A DNA stretch of 64,000 bases from contig JALEFY010000005.1 of NCBI GenBank assembly GCA_022760435.1, positions 62,001-126,000 on the forward strand, read 5' to 3'. Source of the stretch: Neomegalonema sp. (GTDB lineage: Bacteria; Pseudomonadota; Alphaproteobacteria; Rhodobacterales; Rhodobacteraceae). The notes below the pieces were generated by a model that was given only the letters and a program-made list of their open reading frames with translations, did not search any database and was not told where the DNA came from. The number at the start of each line of letters is the position of its first letter. Positions within the stretch are counted from its first letter, which is position 1. Of this stretch, positions 10,434 to 18,867 are shown piece by piece. Both the position numbers and the translations under genes were made by a program.

Positions 10434-10857
10434 ATGTCTTGCCTGTCTCTCAAATCTCTCGCCGCGCTCGCGGCAAACTTGGCGGTTGGGCACCGGCAAG
10501 CCGGTACCGCTCGCCCACCCGGCTCATGCGGATGGGCGGCGTTCAATCACGATCATCTGGGCGATGCTGTTGATTCTGCTCGTTTGCCTCAGACCTACGA
10601 TACCTGCGAGGGTGCACTAGATCCTGTGGTTTCTTATCGCTCCGGGGTCCATGGATAGTGTTCGCGTTGCAGCAAATGCAAGCCCTGAATCGCCGCACTA
10701 TGGCAGAATTTCACCACAAGTTGTGGGTCATTGGCGCGATGGACACACAATATCGAGCAATTCAGCCCGGATTGAGACGCCCTTAACCCGATCTGGCTAA
10801 GCTCGGCACAGATTCACCGGGTGGTGACCATGCCGCCCCAATCTGAGGAGCGAGCCC
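10434..10857. promoter_or_regulatory. Divergent intergenic region between nrdJ and the sterol desaturase-like gene
   Basis: These 424 bases contain no credible gene. A perfect odd-centred palindrome, CCACAAGTTGTGG, lies at 10714-10726. An ACACAATATC segment at 10745-10754 matches the left half of the NrdR-box consensus, with a poor right half. The leader on the nrdJ side (10434 to about 10700) has no conserved cobalamin-riboswitch core that I can find. GAGGAG at 10845-10850 is the ribosome binding site of the plus-strand gene. Confidence 0.5.
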
Positions 10858-11895
10858 GTGACTTTTGAGGAGTTCTTCGTCCGTCTACTCTACCCTGCCC
10901 TTGTGTTTATTCTGCCATCCGAGCGCTGGTCGGCGATCTATTTCGCAACCGCGCTATTGGCGGCCTTTTATGTCTACTGGCGCTTTGCCGAGCGCGGCCC
11001 TGACGCAGATGCCACGACAGCAAAGCAGCGCGGTTTCTTGCGCTTTCTCTTTCCCAAGGAGATCTGGACGCACCCTTCCGCCCGCGCCGACTACGCGTTT
11101 TTCGTCATCAACAAGCTGCTGATTATCTTTGTATTTGGCTATTTCGCCCTCGGCTCGGAGACCGTCGCGGCATGGACCGGCGAATCGCTCACCCGCCGAT
11201 TCGGCGAGAGCGGCGAGGGCTGGAGCAGCCATTGGGCACTCTCGATCCTGACCACGCTGGCCGTCGCCGCCGCGCTCGATTTCGGACTGTGGCTCTCGCA
11301 TTACCTGTTCCACAAGATCCCGTTCCTGTGGGAGTTCCACAAGGTCCACCACTCGGCCGAAGTGATGACGCCCTTCACCGCCGCCCGCGTGCATCCGGTC
11401 GAGGATGTCGCCGCCGCCAGCCTCGGCGCGCTGAGTGCCGGGCTCGCCTATGGCGCGATGGGCTACTGGATGGGCCCGGCGGCGCATGAGCTGACCATGT
11501 TCGAGACCAATGTAGTCCTGATTGGCTTCTATTTCGCCGCCTTCGTGCTACGCCACAGCCATGTCTGGCTCGCCTATCCGGTCTGGCTCCAGCACATCTT
11601 CGTCAGCCCGGCCCAGCACCATATCCACCACTCCGCCGACCGGGCGCATTGGGACAAGAATATGGGCTTCATCTTCGCGCTCTGGGATTGGGCAGCGGGC
11701 ACGCTGATCGCGCCGAAGGAGTATCAGCGCATCACCTTCGGCCTTGGCGATAGATCGGGCGAGGAGGTCGCGTTTCGCTCGGTCAAAGGGCTCTATTTCC
11801 GCCCCTTCACCAATATCGAGCACAAATTCCTGCGCCCTGCCCTTGCCCGCCTGAGCGCTCTGTTCGTTGCGCAACACAAGGACAGACAGGGCTGA
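10858..11895 (+). CDS. Sterol desaturase/fatty acid hydroxylase superfamily membrane protein
   Basis: The 345-residue product is an integral membrane di-iron oxygenase. It has several hydrophobic segments and the histidine clusters that bind iron: SHYLFH, then HKVHHS near residue 162, and HHIHHSADRAHWDKN near residue 258. This is the fatty acid hydroxylase superfamily layout used by enzymes that hydroxylate or desaturate lipids, sterols or carotenoids; the substrate is unknown. Translation begins at GTG, preceded by GAGGAG 7 bases upstream. It is monocistronic; the minus-strand ompA-type gene converges on it. Confidence 0.85.
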   Translation: MTFEEFFVRLLYPALVFILPSERWSAIYFATALLAAFYVYWRFAERGPDADATTAKQRGFLRFLFPKEIWTHPSARADYAFFVINKLLIIFVFGYFALGSETVAAWTGESLTRRFGESGEGWSSHWALSILTTLAVAAALDFGLWLSHYLFHKIPFLWEFHKVHHSAEVMTPFTAARVHPVEDVAAASLGALSAGLAYGAMGYWMGPAAHELTMFETNVVLIGFYFAAFVLRHSHVWLAYPVWLQHIFVSPAQHHIHHSADRAHWDKNMGFIFALWDWAAGTLIAPKEYQRITFGLGDRSGEEVAFRSVKGLYFRPFTNIEHKFLRPALARLSALFVAQHKDRQG

Positions 11896-11919
11896 GACCA
11901 GACGGTTTGAAAATGCGAA

Positions 11920-11947
11920 CGGCGGCGCTTCTCACGAAACGCCGCCG
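11920..11947. terminator. Stem-loop between converging genes, possible terminator
   Basis: An 8-bp GC stem (CGGCGGCG paired with CGCCGCCG) with a 12-base loop lies between the ends of the desaturase-like gene and the ompA-type gene. No T run follows on either strand, so factor-independent termination is uncertain. Confidence 0.4.
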
Positions 11948-12005
11948 CCTCCTTCCCCAACTCTTGCTGCCCGCTCACGAATGCGCGGCAGCAGATCCTG
12001 ATTGA

Positions 12006-13526
12006 TCACCGGTTCAGTTCAAAGAACGTATCCTCGAAACGCTTGCGGTAGAGCGACATCGGCACGACATCGACGCGGCGATTGCCGTCAATTGTCGGCT
12101 CCTGCGGCTCTCGGATTGGCGAGAAGCTGCCATGGCCCGAGACCTCGATCGCCTCTTCCGGAATACCGAATAGCGAGATAATGCACGCCTTCACATTATA
12201 GGCGCGCTGCAAGGACAGGATCACATTGGCAGTCGGGTTGCCCGTGCGGTCGGTATAGCCAACGATCATCAAGCGATCGCCACCCTCCACGATCTCGCGA
12301 AAGCGCGGAGCGTTGCGCACCATCATGGCGGTATTGCCGAAATTCACCGCGAAAGATCCGGGCGAGAAATACAGGCTCACCTTTTCAGGATGCTCGGGCA
12401 GAGCGATGGCATTGACAACGTTCTGCTCGAAATTGTTCTCCGCCTTGCAGACCCATTTCTCCAGATTGGCGCTGTAGGCCTTTCGATCCTGCGCCGCGCG
12501 CGCAGCTTCACCGACCCGCTTGGGCTCGCTGGCTGCATCGATACTCGCGGACACGATCTCTTCCAGATTGCCTTCTCCGCCAGAGGTACCAGGTGTTCCA
12601 GGGGGGCGAGGGGCTTGAGGCGCCTCATTCGCAGCAACGCGCGCGCTGGGCGCGCCTTGCGGCGGCGCGGGCAGCGGTGCCAGACGCCCGGGTGCCTGCG
12701 GATCGCGCAGCGAGCCTTGTACCGTCGCGCTGGCACTCAGGTCATCCTCACCTTCGATGATCTCATCGGAGGCCTGCCCCAGATCGCTCGCCAGGCTCGG
12801 GGCGACCACCGGAGCCCGATCGGCGGAGAGAGATTGCCGGTTGGGATCAAAGCCGAGCGGATCGGGCGGCATCGCCGGGTTGATGTCGGAGGAGATCTGC
12901 GGGGTCTCTTCTGCCCCGTGCTCGTCATCAAGCACCCGGCGCAGATCATCGAGCGACATCTTACGCTCGGAGGGCAGCGGCGGCGCGATGAGCGTGCCCT
13001 CGACCTGCTTGCGCCGATCTTCCGGCTCCGTCTGTGTCGAAGCGCTTTGCTGCGGCGGTTCCGCGCCCTGCGCCGGAGCTGAGGCAACGGGTTTCGGCGG
13101 CGCGGGCTCGGCGGCGGCTTGCTCGGTCTGATCGCTCTCGACCGGGTCCAGTGTCTCGCCTGCGAGCACCCGGCGCAGATCGTCGAGCGTGATCTTGCGG
13201 GTTTGCGGTTGCGCCGGAACCGGATCGGCGGACGGCGCTGCGGTCACGGTATCCGGCGTCTCATCAACGCTTTGGGCCGGTTTAGCCGGTGTCGGTGCGG
13301 GCTGAGGCCGTGCCTCGCTGCCTTCGCTCCCGCGCAGGGCCCGCCGCAAATCGTCGAGCGACAGCAGCTTGCCCTCTTGTTGTGCATGCACGGGCCCGGA
13401 GGCCCCTGCGGCGAGGAGAGCAGCAAGCGCCGCTCCCCCTGCTACGCGTGTCACCCAGGCGGCCGAAGCAGGCCGGGGAGCGTCGGCCTTAACCGACGCG
13501 GGGCGACGAACCTTTGACGTCTTCAT
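12006..13526 (-). CDS. OmpA-family outer-envelope protein with three LDDLRR repeats
   Basis: The 506-residue product has a basic N terminus and a hydrophobic signal segment (about residues 24-48, ending VHAQQ), so it is exported. A long Pro/Ala/Glu-rich, probably disordered region (about 50-330) carries three nearly identical motifs: SLDDLRRAL at 56-64, TLDDLRRVL at 113-121 and SLDDLRRVL at 191-199, each preceded by a Lys. The C terminus (about 365-500) is an OmpA-like peptidoglycan-binding domain (VGYTDRTGNPTANVILSLQR; GHGSFSPIREP; NRRVDVVPM). The gene starts 20 bases after the ammonium transporter stop, so it is the third gene of that operon. The role of the repeats is unknown; they look like short linear binding motifs. 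Confidence 0.85.
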   Translation of the reverse strand: MKTSKVRRPASVKADAPRPASAAWVTRVAGGAALAALLAAGASGPVHAQQEGKLLSLDDLRRALRGSEGSEARPQPAPTPAKPAQSVDETPDTVTAAPSADPVPAQPQTRKITLDDLRRVLAGETLDPVESDQTEQAAAEPAPPKPVASAPAQGAEPPQQSASTQTEPEDRRKQVEGTLIAPPLPSERKMSLDDLRRVLDDEHGAEETPQISSDINPAMPPDPLGFDPNRQSLSADRAPVVAPSLASDLGQASDEIIEGEDDLSASATVQGSLRDPQAPGRLAPLPAPPQGAPSARVAANEAPQAPRPPGTPGTSGGEGNLEEIVSASIDAASEPKRVGEAARAAQDRKAYSANLEKWVCKAENNFEQNVVNAIALPEHPEKVSLYFSPGSFAVNFGNTAMMVRNAPRFREIVEGGDRLMIVGYTDRTGNPTANVILSLQRAYNVKACIISLFGIPEEAIEVSGHGSFSPIREPQEPTIDGNRRVDVVPMSLYRKRFEDTFFELNR

Positions 13527-13546
13527 GGCCCACTTCCTTCCGCCGC

Positions 13547-14938
13547 TCAGGCGTTTTCGTAGATATTGTAGGCGTCGCGGCCATGCAGGTGCTGATCCAG
13601 CCCCTCCAGCTCATATTCTGGCGCCACCCGCAGGTAGTTGTTTCCATAGCCCGGCTCGATCGTGCCGCGGACGAAACCGGCGGCGTATACGATGCGCAGC
13701 ACCAGATCGCTGAAGCTGAAGACCACGATCGCGGAAACGAAGCTGAAGCCGACCAGAACCAGACCAAGGAAGATCTGATTTGTGAAAGCCTGCACCTGGA
13801 TCGGCCCCTCGCTCGGGAAGAAGGCAACACAGGCAACCGCGATCAGGCCGGGAACCCCATGCGCGCCAAAGGCCGAAACCGGATCGTCGATACGGAATTG
13901 CTCGAGGGTGAAGCGGGTCCCGATAAACGCCAGGCCGCAAAAGGCCCCGATCAGCGCCGCACCCACATGGGTGGCGATATCGGCCGAAGCGGTGATCCCG
14001 ACCAGACCGGCGATAGCGCCGTTCAGGATCGAGAGCATGTCCAGCTCACGCCGACGCACCAGTTGATAAATCACGACGATTGCAGCACCGGCACAAGGTG
14101 CCAGGGTGGTGTTGGCGATGATGTTCCCGAACACGTCGAAGATCGGCTGCAACACCGAGAGAATGTTGTCATTCTCCAGCGCGGTGAACTCGGGAATACC
14201 GGCCGCGAACAGGGTACCGGCGTTAAAGCCGTACCAGCCGAACCACAGCAAGAACACGCCAAAGGCCGCGAGCGGGACGTTATGCGGCTGGTGGCTGTCG
14301 GCGAGCCCGTCCACGACATCCGCGCCGTAATCCTCCGCACCAAAGCGATAAAAGCCGATGCGCGGACGCAGCAGGATCGCGCCAGCAAGACCGGCAAAGC
14401 CGCCCACCGCGTGCACGACCACCGAACCGGCGAAGTCGGTGAACACGCCGAACAGCGCGCCCGCCGGGTTCCAGACCAGGAAGGCGATGATCGGATAAAC
14501 GACCGAGGCGAAGACGATCGAGTAGATCACGTAGTGGAACGGATGCACGCGGCCAGTCACGCAGCCCGAAGTAATCGTGACGGCGGTGGATGCGAACACC
14601 AGCTGGAAGAAGATCGCGATCGGATCGGAAGGCAGGATGGCGTTGGCGCTGGCATCCACCTCCTTGGTCAGGCCGATCATCGCGAGCAGATCATTGACCG
14701 GGCTGGTACCGTTGAGAATGTCAAACCCGATCCACCAGAAGAACAGGCCGCAAAGACACATATCGATGAAGTTCTTGAAGACGTTATTGATCGCGTTTTT
14801 CCGCGAAACCGATCCCATCTCCAGCAGCATGAAGCCCGGTTGCATCATGAAAACCATGACCGCACAGACAAAAAGGGTGATGTTCAGCACCATATACACC
14901 GGCGGGTGCAACAATGCCTGAATGAGCGTCTGCTCCAT
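13547..14938 (-). CDS. amt: Ammonium transporter (Amt/MEP/Rh family)
   Basis: This inner-membrane channel conducts ammonium or ammonia. The 463-residue product has about eleven membrane segments and Amt signatures: MQPGFMLLEMGSVSRKN near the N terminus, DFAGSVVVHAVGGFAGLAGA around the first pore histidine, and AFGAHGVPGLIAV around the second. The C-terminal tail ends HGRDAYNIYENA. There is no amtB-type signal peptide. The usual glnK (PII) partner is not adjacent. Instead a protein with a TIR-like domain lies 60 bases upstream and an OmpA-family gene 20 bases downstream on the same strand. A sigma54-like promoter before the first gene agrees with nitrogen control. Confidence 0.95.
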   Translation of the reverse strand: MEQTLIQALLHPPVYMVLNITLFVCAVMVFMMQPGFMLLEMGSVSRKNAINNVFKNFIDMCLCGLFFWWIGFDILNGTSPVNDLLAMIGLTKEVDASANAILPSDPIAIFFQLVFASTAVTITSGCVTGRVHPFHYVIYSIVFASVVYPIIAFLVWNPAGALFGVFTDFAGSVVVHAVGGFAGLAGAILLRPRIGFYRFGAEDYGADVVDGLADSHQPHNVPLAAFGVFLLWFGWYGFNAGTLFAAGIPEFTALENDNILSVLQPIFDVFGNIIANTTLAPCAGAAIVVIYQLVRRRELDMLSILNGAIAGLVGITASADIATHVGAALIGAFCGLAFIGTRFTLEQFRIDDPVSAFGAHGVPGLIAVACVAFFPSEGPIQVQAFTNQIFLGLVLVGFSFVSAIVVFSFSDLVLRIVYAAGFVRGTIEPGYGNNYLRVAPEYELEGLDQHLHGRDAYNIYENA

Positions 14939-14998
14939 CTCTACTTCTCCCGACCCATCTCAATCAAAACACACAGAAAACGCGCTCAGACGCCCCGG

Positions 14999-15895
14999 TT
15001 ACTCGTTCCAGGACGTCTTCTTGAAGGTAAGAACCAGCCTTTGGCCATCATCAAAGGAGAGATGGCCGCCGCTTGTTTGCAGGGCGATCAGATGGCGGAA
15101 GGTCGCTGGAACGTCATCGACCAGCTCCTTTTGCACCACGAAGAACACCCGCTCCGGAAAGAGAGCAAGCGCCGCGCCAAGCTGGAGCATGGCGTGCTGC
15201 ACCAGAACCGACCGCAAGGACGGCTCCTGGCTTTTGTCATTTTCGGGATTAACAGCGCCGGCCAGTTCGGCACCGCCGGATTTGGTGACGAGCTTGGTCA
15301 CCGAGGATCCGCCATCCCCGCGCAACAGGGCGGTCGGCGCGTTCAGGCAAATCAGCGCGCCGTGACAGGATTTCATGTCCTCGATCACCTGATAGGGCAG
15401 ATGCCCGGCCTCGAGCGGCCCCGGACCCACCGTGAGGATCGGCTCGTAATCAGCGGTGAGCAGGCAGCGCTTGAGATCCGCCGTTGCTTCAGTCTCATAG
15501 ACTTCGGAAACGAAGATCCGCGAGGGCGGCGAGGGCAGCGGCAAGGGAGAGGCAGGGGCGGCCAGCGCCGCAGGTTTGGCTGCATACTCGGCTGCGGCGA
15601 CCTTCTCCGCCAGACTATGGGCGATCCCGGCCATGGCATCGCGTTCATTGACGAAGACTTCGTTGCGGATCATGCCGAAAAACTTGATCGGCGGGACGGC
15701 TTCGAACTCATCCGCCATGTCGACGCCATGCACGTTTTTGGCGACCGTCAGGAAAGAGCGCAATGTCTCTTTCAGATCAGCATATTCAGGGGCGTATCCG
15801 CTGACTTTGCCGAATTTGGCCATGGCCTTCATGTCGGCGGCGGACATGCCCTTGATCTGATCCGCCAATTCTTTGATGCGACTACTCTCAACCAT
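14999..15895 (-). CDS. Hypothetical protein with C-terminal TIR-like (CAP12/PCTIR-type) domain, first gene of the amt operon
   Basis: This 298-residue cytosolic protein has two parts. Residues 1-100 are helical and unrecognised. A Pro/Ala-rich linker (about 100-125) leads to residues 126-298, which resemble the TIR-like fold found in predicted nucleotide-binding and CD-NTase-associated proteins: strand RIFVSEVY, DLKRCLLTADYEPILT, IEDMKSCHGALICLN, and VLVQHAMLQLGAALALFPER followed by VFFVVQKEL. In active members a Glu usually sits where this protein has the HAMLQLG segment, so NAD cleavage looks unlikely. A ligand-sensing or regulatory role for the transporter encoded 60 bases downstream is an inference. 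The fold assignment is made by eye and is tentative. Confidence 0.5.
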   Translation of the reverse strand: MVESSRIKELADQIKGMSAADMKAMAKFGKVSGYAPEYADLKETLRSFLTVAKNVHGVDMADEFEAVPPIKFFGMIRNEVFVNERDAMAGIAHSLAEKVAAAEYAAKPAALAAPASPLPLPSPPSRIFVSEVYETEATADLKRCLLTADYEPILTVGPGPLEAGHLPYQVIEDMKSCHGALICLNAPTALLRGDGGSSVTKLVTKSGGAELAGAVNPENDKSQEPSLRSVLVQHAMLQLGAALALFPERVFFVVQKELVDDVPATFRHLIALQTSGGHLSFDDGQRLVLTFKKTSWNE

Positions 15896-16382
15896 CTATC
15901 GCCTCCCGTCCGAGCATCCGGATTGGCACACAAAACACGCTGGGATGAGGCCGGCCCCGTCGAAGCCACGCATTTGCAGGCAGTCGGCGCCTGCTCGCGT
16001 GCCTCGTCGCGTTCAGCCCATGACCCCGACTGCACGCATCATGCAATTTTGAGCCCAATCCCATGGCACATGCGCGATAAAGGGGGGAAGGGGGGGGCTT
16101 GTGTCAACGAGATTGCAACCTATCTTGCGCAAAACTTTCACTCCTGACCAATTGATGCACAGTCGCTGTTCAAATCGACAGTCATTTGCGCAATTCTGCA
16201 CCCATTTTAATCTAGACAATTTCAGAGGCGCGCGCCGACAGAGCCGCAGATTGCGCCGCGACCAGCCGGTTATCCACAAACAGAATCGCCGCATCGCCCG
16301 CAATCGGTACGAGGCGAGCGCTCAAAAACCAGGCATCTATGAAGTTCGCAGCACGTTTGCCTTGCCCGCAATGCAAGCCGGA
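15896..16382. promoter_or_regulatory. Upstream region of the amt operon
   Basis: These 487 bases hold no credible gene. On the minus strand a sigma54-like promoter lies at 16042-16057. Two perfect TTGCGCAA palindromes lie further upstream at 16125-16132 and 16186-16193, 61 bases apart. A 7-G run at 16091-16097 and a single TTATCCACA at 16270-16278 are also present. Confidence 0.5.
16042..16057 (-). promoter_or_regulatory. Sigma54-like promoter of the amt operon
   Basis: On the minus strand TGG (16057-16055) and TTGCA (16046-16042) have exactly 10 bases between the invariant GG and GC. The three bases after TGG do not match the consensus. The site is about 147 bases before the first gene. Ammonium transporters are classically sigma54/NtrC controlled. 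Confidence 0.45.
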
Positions 16383-17687
16383 TCACCGCGCCGGATGCGG
16401 CTCCTTGAACCCGCCGGGTCTGGTGAACAGGCGGCCACGCTCCGCCCATAGCACCAGCAACAGGGCCAGCGAGGAACACAGCGCAAAGCCCACAACCAGC
16501 GGTACGGCGCTGCCATCGAAACAGGCACCGATAATGGCGCCAGCCACGGAACCGATCACCATGGTGAGAAAGGCTTGAAAGGAGGACGCCGCCCCGGCGC
16601 CGCGCCCGAAGGGCTCCATTGAAATTGCGCCAAAATTCGGCATCACCAGCGCAAAGCAGAACAATGTCATCACAAACAGGATCACAAAGCTGGTCAGGCT
16701 TTCCCAGCCAAGAAGGATCAGCACCGAATGCAGCGATGACAGTCCGATCATCCCGATCAAGGCGGTCTGGGACAAACGCCGCGCGCCATAGCGCCCGACC
16801 AGACGGCCGCTGAGAATACTGCCGAGCGCCATGCCCATCGGCACCAGGGCAAAAAGCGGCGCGAACCAGGCGCCGGCATCAAACACATCCACAAAGATTT
16901 GCTGCGCACTGACGATAAAGCCAAACAGGGCACCCATGCTCAGCCCGGTCGCCAGCATGTAGCCGATCGCACTGCGATGGCCGAGCACCATGAGGATCGA
17001 GCCCATCAGATCAGCGGGCCGGATCGGCACCCGATTTTCCGGGGCCAGGGTTTCGGGCAGTCGCGCGTAAACCCAGATCCCGGTCATCAGCGCAAACAGG
17101 AAAAGGATGCCGAAAATCCAGCGCCATCCGGCAAGCATGGTAACGATCTGACCGAGCAGCGGCGCGACAATCGGCACGATCATGAAGACTGTGAAGGCAA
17201 CCGACATCACTCGCGCCATCTCATCGCCCACAAAGCGGTCTCGCACGATGCTGACGGCGACCACGCGGCTCGCTGCCGCCATGAAACCGGCAAGGACCCG
17301 CGCCGCGAGCATCATTGCAAAGGAATTGGCGAAGGCACAAAGCAAGGTCGCCAGCAAATACACCGCCAGCGTGACCAGCAGCACCGGGCGGCGCCCGTAG
17401 CGATCGGAGATCGAACCATAGATCAGCGCCCCGACCGACAGGCCAAGCGTATAGGCGGTGACGATCCACTGCCGGTCATTGGGGTCGGAAATCGCCAGCG
17501 CCTCCCCCATCTGCGGCAAGGCGGGAAGCATCGGATCGATGCTCAGCGCATTCATCGCCATCAAGAATCCGATGAGCAAAACGAATTCGAGACGCGACAT
17601 TGCGAAAGTTTCCTTGGTGAAACCGTCTTTGCGGGCGGTAACCTTCGAGGCCCCAGACGCTGCGGATGATCGGTTCTCGCTCGTCAT
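16383..17687 (-). CDS. MFS multidrug efflux transporter, Bcr/CflA-like
   Basis: The 434-residue product is a 12-segment major facilitator of the drug:H+ antiporter group. It shows MNALSIDPMLPALPQMGEAL in segment 1, YGSISDRYGRRPVLL in the 2-3 loop (the MFS A motif) and ARVLAGFMAAASRVVAVSIV in segment 4, as in Bcr/CflA proteins. The first 29 residues are extra; an internal Met (MSRLEF, 17600) could be the real start. I keep 17687 because its ATG overlaps the stop of the upstream EamA gene (ATGA), which suggests translational coupling. It probably exports small drugs or metabolites across the inner membrane. Confidence 0.88.
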   Translation of the reverse strand: MTSENRSSAASGASKVTARKDGFTKETFAMSRLEFVLLIGFLMAMNALSIDPMLPALPQMGEALAISDPNDRQWIVTAYTLGLSVGALIYGSISDRYGRRPVLLVTLAVYLLATLLCAFANSFAMMLAARVLAGFMAAASRVVAVSIVRDRFVGDEMARVMSVAFTVFMIVPIVAPLLGQIVTMLAGWRWIFGILFLFALMTGIWVYARLPETLAPENRVPIRPADLMGSILMVLGHRSAIGYMLATGLSMGALFGFIVSAQQIFVDVFDAGAWFAPLFALVPMGMALGSILSGRLVGRYGARRLSQTALIGMIGLSSLHSVLILLGWESLTSFVILFVMTLFCFALVMPNFGAISMEPFGRGAGAASSFQAFLTMVIGSVAGAIIGACFDGSAVPLVVGFALCSSLALLLVLWAERGRLFTRPGGFKEPHPAR

Positions 17688-18598
17688 CCGAGCTCAACCA
17701 GTACCGCCGCCGTCGCGATCGCCAGGATCAGCAACAGGCGCGAGGCTCCGACCCGTTCCTTGAAGAACAAGACCCCGATCGCCGTCGCAAAGATGATCGA
17801 CGTCTCGCGCAGGGCGGCAACTTCGGCGACCTTGCCCAGCCGTGTCGCGAGCATGATTGCGCCAAAGGACAAGAAGGCGATCAATGCGCCAAAGATGCCG
17901 CGCACGAACAGCCCGCCGATCTCGGGCCGGGTGGAGGGGGCGAGCGCAAACCAGCGCCGGGCGGCAATGATTGGAAATCCGAAAGCGCCGGTGAAGAAGA
18001 ACCAGGCCAGAAAGATGAAAGGATCTGACGCCAGACGCACACCATAGGCATCCACGGTGGTGTAGACCGCGATCATCACCCCGGCCCCAAGCGCCGAGAC
18101 GATCCCCGGGATCATCGCGCTTGCGGTCAAGCCTTGCCGCGCGGCCCCGCGCAGATTGACCGCGGCGAGCCCAAAAATCGCACAAGAGAGCAGCAAGACC
18201 CCAAGCCATTGATTGCCATTGAGACTCTCGTTGAAGACCAGACCGGCCAGAAAGGCCGCCGCCAACGGCCCGGTTCCGCGCGCGATCGGGTAGACCAGGG
18301 TGAAGGCTCCCAGCGAGAATGAGCGCGCCTGTAGCCATTCATAGAGGATATGCACGCAGAAGGTGACCGCGATCGCGGCAAAAAGCGCCGGGCTTGGCCA
18401 GGGCAGGATAAACAAGGCAAAAGGCGCCGCCATCGCGCCGTAGCAAAGATTGATTGCGCCTCGATTGAGATAAGGATCGCTGCCAGATTTGTTGATTGCA
18501 CCAAAGATCGCATGGGCAAGGGCAGAGAACAGCACCAGGACCAGTGACAGGAAATCGCCCGCCGGCGTTCCCTCCAGCGATACGATAAGCTCGCCCAT
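17684..18598 (-). CDS. EamA-family (DMT) transporter
   Basis: This 304-residue protein of the drug/metabolite transporter superfamily has about ten hydrophobic segments in two halves. The frame runs further upstream, but the chosen Met (MGELIVSLEGT) is preceded by a GGGA ribosome binding site, and the membrane segments begin soon after (FLSLVLVLFSALAHAIFGAI). The second half ends with FKERVGASRLLLILAIATAA. Its stop overlaps the MFS start by 4 bases, so the two exporters are co-expressed. The substrate is unknown. Confidence 0.85.
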   Translation of the reverse strand: MGELIVSLEGTPAGDFLSLVLVLFSALAHAIFGAINKSGSDPYLNRGAINLCYGAMAAPFALFILPWPSPALFAAIAVTFCVHILYEWLQARSFSLGAFTLVYPIARGTGPLAAAFLAGLVFNESLNGNQWLGVLLLSCAIFGLAAVNLRGAARQGLTASAMIPGIVSALGAGVMIAVYTTVDAYGVRLASDPFIFLAWFFFTGAFGFPIIAARRWFALAPSTRPEIGGLFVRGIFGALIAFLSFGAIMLATRLGKVAEVAALRETSIIFATAIGVLFFKERVGASRLLLILAIATAAVLVELG

Positions 18599-18867
18599 CC
18601 GGTCCCTTTCACAAACGCGCGCCGCACAAACTGCGCGTTTGCGGCGCTGAGCTGCCCTTCTCTCCCCGAATTGGTCAGCTTGTCGCACCAAAGGGCACCG
18701 GGCGCAAGGAAAGGCGCCATGCGGCTCACGCGAACCGGCTATGCGTAAAAGGGGGCAGGCGCGGTTTTGGCTGCATTGCACAAGGGCAGAGAAGGCCGCA
18801 GCCCACGCACTCATGAACTCATGAACCGCGCGGCACCGCACAGCCGCGATATTTATGCGCACATGAC

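Noticed and set aside
6942-10658. A 1238-codon open frame on the plus strand opposite nrdJ
   Set aside because: Its product is Arg/His/Leu-rich without domains and mirrors the codon bias of nrdJ on the other strand. It is an antisense shadow of a GC-rich gene.
10434-10700. Cobalamin riboswitch in the leader of nrdJ
   Set aside because: I looked for the conserved GCCACTG core and the associated stems on the minus strand and did not find them. A covariance-model scan would be decisive.
16079-16107. Sigma70-type promoter from the TTGACA at 16107-16102 (minus strand)
   Set aside because: The spacer region is a run of C and no acceptable -10 element lies at 16-18 bases.
13514-16147. An 877-codon plus-strand open frame opposite the amt operon
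   Set aside because: The protein has no signal, domain or normal composition, and the minus-strand genes have clear families. It is an antisense shadow.
16270-16278. TTATCCACA, a perfect DnaA box
   Set aside because: It is a single copy without an AT-rich unwinding region or replication genes next to it, so it is not evidence for an origin.
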